This document shows, in pieces, positions 6,950-8,788 of a stretch of DNA of 8,788 nt. The stretch spans positions 1 through 8,788 of the forward strand of contig JAGZRY010000051.1 of the NCBI GenBank assembly GCA_018381425.1, written 5' to 3'. The translations under genes were made by a program, and so were the position numbers. How positions within the stretch are numbered: position 1 is the stretch's first letter; each line of letters begins with the position of its first letter. The notes under the pieces are model-generated. The model did no database searches and was not told the DNA's origin. It worked only from the letters and a program-made list of their open reading frames with translations. Source of the DNA: Haemophilus parainfluenzae (GTDB lineage Bacteria > Pseudomonadota > Gammaproteobacteria > Enterobacterales > Pasteurellaceae).

Positions 6950-8017
6950 TTACCACAAACTCATTTGTTCTAAATGGCTTTCTTCTGGTAACGTCACGTG
7001 TAATCCCACAAGACGAATTGATTTCCCATGGCTACGTTGCCAAATTTGTTCCAGTAATTGCTGAAAGCTTTCTAACGATAAAGTTAAGCCAGTTTTTTCT
7101 AAGGTTGTGACCTGAAAATCTTCAAACTTTAATTTCACTCCAATTTTGCGAAAAGCCGTTAAGGGAATATTAGGCGCACTTCGTTCAATACGACGAATAA
7201 GCTCGGCATAGAGATTATCCAATAACGCTATGCCTTGTTCGAGATGACGAATATTTTCGGATAAAGTGCGTTCTACGCCGATAGATTTTCGCTCACGATG
7301 TGCTTGGATTTCACGATCATCAATGCCATGGCTAAAATCCCAAATTCGCTTACCCATTTTACCGAAGATATTTAACAAAATAGATTGATCGAGTTTTTGC
7401 ACATCTTCGCAAGTTTCTAATCCCATTTTTAATAAACGTTCAGAAGTGACTTTGCCTACGCCAGGGATTTTTTTTAATGGCAGTGTTTTTACAAATTGTT
7501 CAACTTCATGAGGTTGAATCACAAATTGTCCGTTCGGTTTATTCATATCGGAAGCAATTTTGGCGAGAAATTTAAGGGGCGCCACACCGGCAGAGGCAGT
7601 CAGTTTTAACTCATCAAAAATGGCTTGGCGAATTTCTTGTGCGATCCAAGTGGCAGATCCTGAACATTGTGTACAATCCGTGACATCCAAATAAGCTTCA
7701 TCTAATGAAAGTGGCTCAATGATAGAAGTATAGCGTTGAAAGATCTGATGAATTTGTGCGGATACCTGTTTATAAAGCGGCATATTAACGGGCACTAAAA
7801 TCAGATTAGGGCATTTTTTGATAGCTTGTGCTGTTGGCATCGCACTGTGTAGTCCAAATTTTCGAGCTTCATAATTACAGGTCGTGAGTACACCACGTTG
7901 TCGAGAACTACCACCTACTGCGACAGGTTTTCCCTGTAGCGTTGGATTTTCACGGATTTCAACAGAGGCATAAAAGCAATCCATATCAATGTGAATAATT
8001 TTTTTATCTTGTGACAT
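6950..8017 (-). CDS. dinB: DNA polymerase IV (DinB), Y-family translesion polymerase
   Basis: DinB is an error-prone polymerase that copies past damaged bases and lacks proofreading. The 355-residue protein (E. coli 351) opens with HIDMDCFYASVE, carrying metal ligand D11 and steric-gate F15, then VGGSSRQRGVLTTCNYEARKFGL, and the SLDEAYLDVTD motif with D106 and E107. A helix-hairpin-helix (LKKIPGVGKVTSERLLKMGL) follows, and a little-finger domain occupies about residues 240-345. The C-terminus, QMSLW, matches the beta-clamp-binding motif QxxL(F/W). Starting at a later Met would remove D11, so 8017 is the start, yet no Shine-Dalgarno sequence precedes it: the bases before the ATG are a run of seven T, then a USS. 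Promoter and LexA-like sites lie upstream. It is complete and likely functional. Confidence 0.97.
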   Translation of the reverse strand: MSQDKKIIHIDMDCFYASVEIRENPTLQGKPVAVGGSSRQRGVLTTCNYEARKFGLHSAMPTAQAIKKCPNLILVPVNMPLYKQVSAQIHQIFQRYTSIIEPLSLDEAYLDVTDCTQCSGSATWIAQEIRQAIFDELKLTASAGVAPLKFLAKIASDMNKPNGQFVIQPHEVEQFVKTLPLKKIPGVGKVTSERLLKMGLETCEDVQKLDQSILLNIFGKMGKRIWDFSHGIDDREIQAHRERKSIGVERTLSENIRHLEQGIALLDNLYAELIRRIERSAPNIPLTAFRKIGVKLKFEDFQVTTLEKTGLTLSLESFQQLLEQIWQRSHGKSIRLVGLHVTLPEESHLEQMSLW

Positions 8018-8059
8018 AAAAAAAGTGCGGTTAAATTTTATTTAGTATAACCGCACTTT
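8018..8059 (-). terminator. USS-pair terminator after the secreted-protein gene, abutting the dinB start
   Basis: Perfect 12-bp arms (8022-8033 and 8048-8059) contain USS cores at 8023-8031 and 8050-8058, with a 14-nt loop. On the minus strand the hairpin is followed by a run of T ending exactly at the dinB ATG. It would stop transcripts of the upstream secreted-protein gene (stop at 8083). On the plus strand the 3' tail is less T-rich, and no plus-strand gene needs termination there. Confidence 0.82.
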
Positions 8060-8072
8060 AATTACTGTTCAA
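8044..8072 (-). promoter_or_regulatory. Predicted dinB promoter nested in the terminator
   Basis: On the minus strand TTGAAC (8067-8072), a 17-bp spacer and TATACT (8044-8049) make a good sigma70 promoter. Initiation would be near 8037, inside the terminator loop, so the dinB mRNA would contain only one arm of the hairpin and escape it. The leader would be about 20 nt and lacks a Shine-Dalgarno sequence. Confidence 0.6.
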
Positions 8073-8082
8073 GTATACATGA
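8063..8082. promoter_or_regulatory. Candidate LexA (SOS) box at the dinB promoter
   Basis: The plus strand reads CTGT (8065-8068), eight bases, then ACAT (8077-8080). This is one mismatch from the gammaproteobacterial LexA core CTGTN8ACAG; over 20 bases it matches the consensus at 14. It covers the dinB -35 and ends just before the stop codon of the upstream gene. E. coli dinB is LexA-controlled from a comparable position. The G-to-T change in one half-site could weaken binding. Confidence 0.5.
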
Positions 8083-8586
8083 TTAATTATCAGAAACGAC
8101 TTTCTTATCTTTAAACATGACTGAACGTTCAACTTTATAAACATGAATAGGTTCTTGTGTATTCATAAAAATTGAACGGTATTTTTCATCAATTTGAGTA
8201 AATGGAATTTGTAAATTAATTGTCAGTGTCTTACCTGGCAATAAGGTATTTTCTAATTCTATTTGCATATCTTGGCTATGCACAACTTGACGATTATGCA
8301 CATACACACTCATCCATTGAATATTTTGAATCGGGAATTCACTTTTATTCGTAATGGTATATTTAAAGCGAGAAAGCGCCTGACCATCCTCACCTACCAC
8401 AATATCTCTATCGCCAACATCAATAGAAATCGTATAGTTAACATACTTAGGGTAGCTTTTTTCTGCTGTTGCAGTTTTTTCTACACTTTTCGGTTTTTCC
8501 TTTGAAACATTTTCTTTTGCAAAAGCAGAAGAAATTGAACAACTAGCTGCAAACAAAGCTAGCACTAAATATTTAAAAAATGACAT
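8083..8586 (-). CDS. Exported protein of unknown function, predicted beta-rich domain
   Basis: I do not recognise this gene. The 167-residue product starts with a signal peptide (positive K5, hydrophobic 6-15) and a likely signal peptidase I site after AFA (21-23). Cys16 sits in AASC, which departs from a lipobox because Ala rather than Leu/Val/Ile occupies -3, so a periplasmic or secreted protein is more likely than a lipoprotein. Residues 24-43 form a Lys/Glu-rich linker. From about 47 to 160 the sequence alternates as beta strands (YTISIDVG, SRFKYTITNKS, IQWMSVYVH, KTLTINLQIPF). This resembles Ig-like or FxLYD-type sandwiches in pattern only. No catalytic motif or other cysteine is seen. 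The start has a strong TAGGAG 8 nt upstream. It stands alone between ssrA (divergent) and dinB, and ends in a USS terminator. Confidence 0.85.
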   Translation of the reverse strand: MSFFKYLVLALFAASCSISSAFAKENVSKEKPKSVEKTATAEKSYPKYVNYTISIDVGDRDIVVGEDGQALSRFKYTITNKSEFPIQNIQWMSVYVHNRQVVHSQDMQIELENTLLPGKTLTINLQIPFTQIDEKYRSIFMNTQEPIHVYKVERSVMFKDKKVVSDN

Positions 8587-8615
8587 TATTTTTTCTCCTA
8601 TAAAAAAGCGCCGAA

Positions 8616-8647
8616 ATTTTACCCTAACTCACGTATTTAATAAATAC
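8616..8647 (-). promoter_or_regulatory. Tentative promoter of the secreted-protein gene with an inverted repeat near the -35
   Basis: On the minus strand TAAAAT (8616-8621) is a fair -10, with a weak TTTATT (8639-8644) 17 bp upstream. The -35 lies inside a GTATTTA/TAAATAC inverted repeat with a one-base centre (8633-8647), which could be an operator or simply AT-rich sequence. Confidence 0.35.
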
Positions 8648-8672
8648 CGCTCTTTTTCTTCTGCTTGTTTTT

Positions 8673-8681
8673 TGTTAGACT
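8673..8681 (+). promoter_or_regulatory. Predicted extended -10 promoter of ssrA
   Basis: TGTTAGACT (8673-8681) is an extended -10 (TGn plus TAGACT). Initiation near 8688 would leave a leader of about 7 nt before the mature tmRNA 5' end at 8695; E. coli pre-tmRNA has a similarly short leader removed by RNase P. The -35 region (8653-8658, TTTTTC) is weak, consistent with reliance on the extended element. Confidence 0.5.
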
Positions 8682-8694
8682 AACGCATAATTTT

Positions 8695-8788
8695 GGGGCT
8701 GATTCTGGATTCGACGGGATTAGCGAAGCCCAAGGTGCACGTCGAGGTGCGGTAGGCCTCGTAAATAAACCGCAAAAAAATAGTCGCA
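8695..8788 (+). ncRNA. ssrA: tmRNA (SsrA), 5' portion, cut by the window edge
   Basis: tmRNA rescues stalled ribosomes, acting as both tRNA and mRNA. The 5' end GGGGCTGATTCTGGATTCGACGG is the tRNA-like acceptor, D-loop-like and early helix 2 sequence shared by gammaproteobacterial tmRNAs. A hairpin follows (CGAGGTGCGG...CCTCG, part of pseudoknot 1). The single-stranded TAGTC (8781-8785) precedes the resume codon GCA (8786-8788), which is the last codon of the window. The rest of the tag frame, the other pseudoknots and the tRNA-like 3' end lie beyond the edge. In related species the tag continues as AND...ALAA, but that part cannot be seen here. The AGGTGCGGT at 8744-8752 resembles a USS but belongs to the RNA fold. 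Confidence 0.95.

Noticed and set aside
6528..7064. Open reading frames on both strands over 6528-7064
   Set aside because: They overlie RNase P RNA and its terminator. Their translations have no family resemblance and the RNA match is unambiguous.
8263..8505. Plus-strand frame antisense to the exported protein
   Set aside because: The opposite strand has a signal peptide, strong ribosome site and coherent beta-rich protein; this frame has neither start signals nor a plausible product.
8096..8586. Lipoprotein reading of the exported protein at Cys16
   Set aside because: The lipobox -3 position is Ala and a good AFA signal peptidase I site follows at residue 23, so a lipoprotein is less likely though not excluded.
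8744..8752. AGGTGCGGT in ssrA as an uptake signal
   Set aside because: One mismatch, and the bases belong to a conserved tmRNA helix.

Overview
The window looks like a stretch of chromosome from Haemophilus or a close relative in the Pasteurellaceae. It is AT-rich and carries nine exact copies of the Haemophilus-type DNA uptake signal core (AAGTGCGGT or its complement), about one per kilobase. Gene content and protein sequences fit a Haemophilus species. KdsC differs at scattered positions from the H. influenzae protein as I remember it, so a sister species such as H. parainfluenzae is plausible, but I cannot settle the species from the sequence alone.

Layout, left to right. (1) On the minus strand, proQ (RNA chaperone) is followed after 28 nt by the first codons of a secreted protein, probably prc (tail-specific protease). 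(2) Divergent from proQ, the overlapping pair letA-letB (yebS-yebT type) encodes an inner-membrane protein with two zinc ribbons and a seven-MCE-domain protein expected to form a lipid tunnel across the periplasm. (3) A hairpin made of two inverted uptake signals ends letB. Seen from the other strand it also ends kdsD-kdsC, an overlapping minus-strand pair that makes and dephosphorylates precursors of Kdo, the core lipopolysaccharide sugar. (4) On the plus strand lies rnpB (RNase P RNA) with a strong promoter and an 18-bp inverted-uptake-signal terminator, shared with the convergent dinB gene. (5) On the minus strand, dinB (DNA polymerase IV) lies downstream of a small gene for a secreted protein of unknown function. 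(6) On the plus strand, the first 94 bases of ssrA (tmRNA) run to the window edge and stop exactly on the resume codon.

Functionally this is mostly conserved housekeeping: envelope maintenance (LetAB, KdsDC, Prc), RNA metabolism (ProQ, RNase P RNA, tmRNA) and translesion synthesis (DinB). I see no mobile element, CRISPR array, phage remnant or clearly new multi-gene system. The most interesting local structure is the 65-bp gap between the unknown secreted gene and dinB. There an inverted uptake-signal terminator, a sigma70-type promoter for dinB and a LexA-like box are nested in one another, and dinB has no recognisable Shine-Dalgarno sequence. The other item worth attention is the unrecognised 167-residue exported protein.
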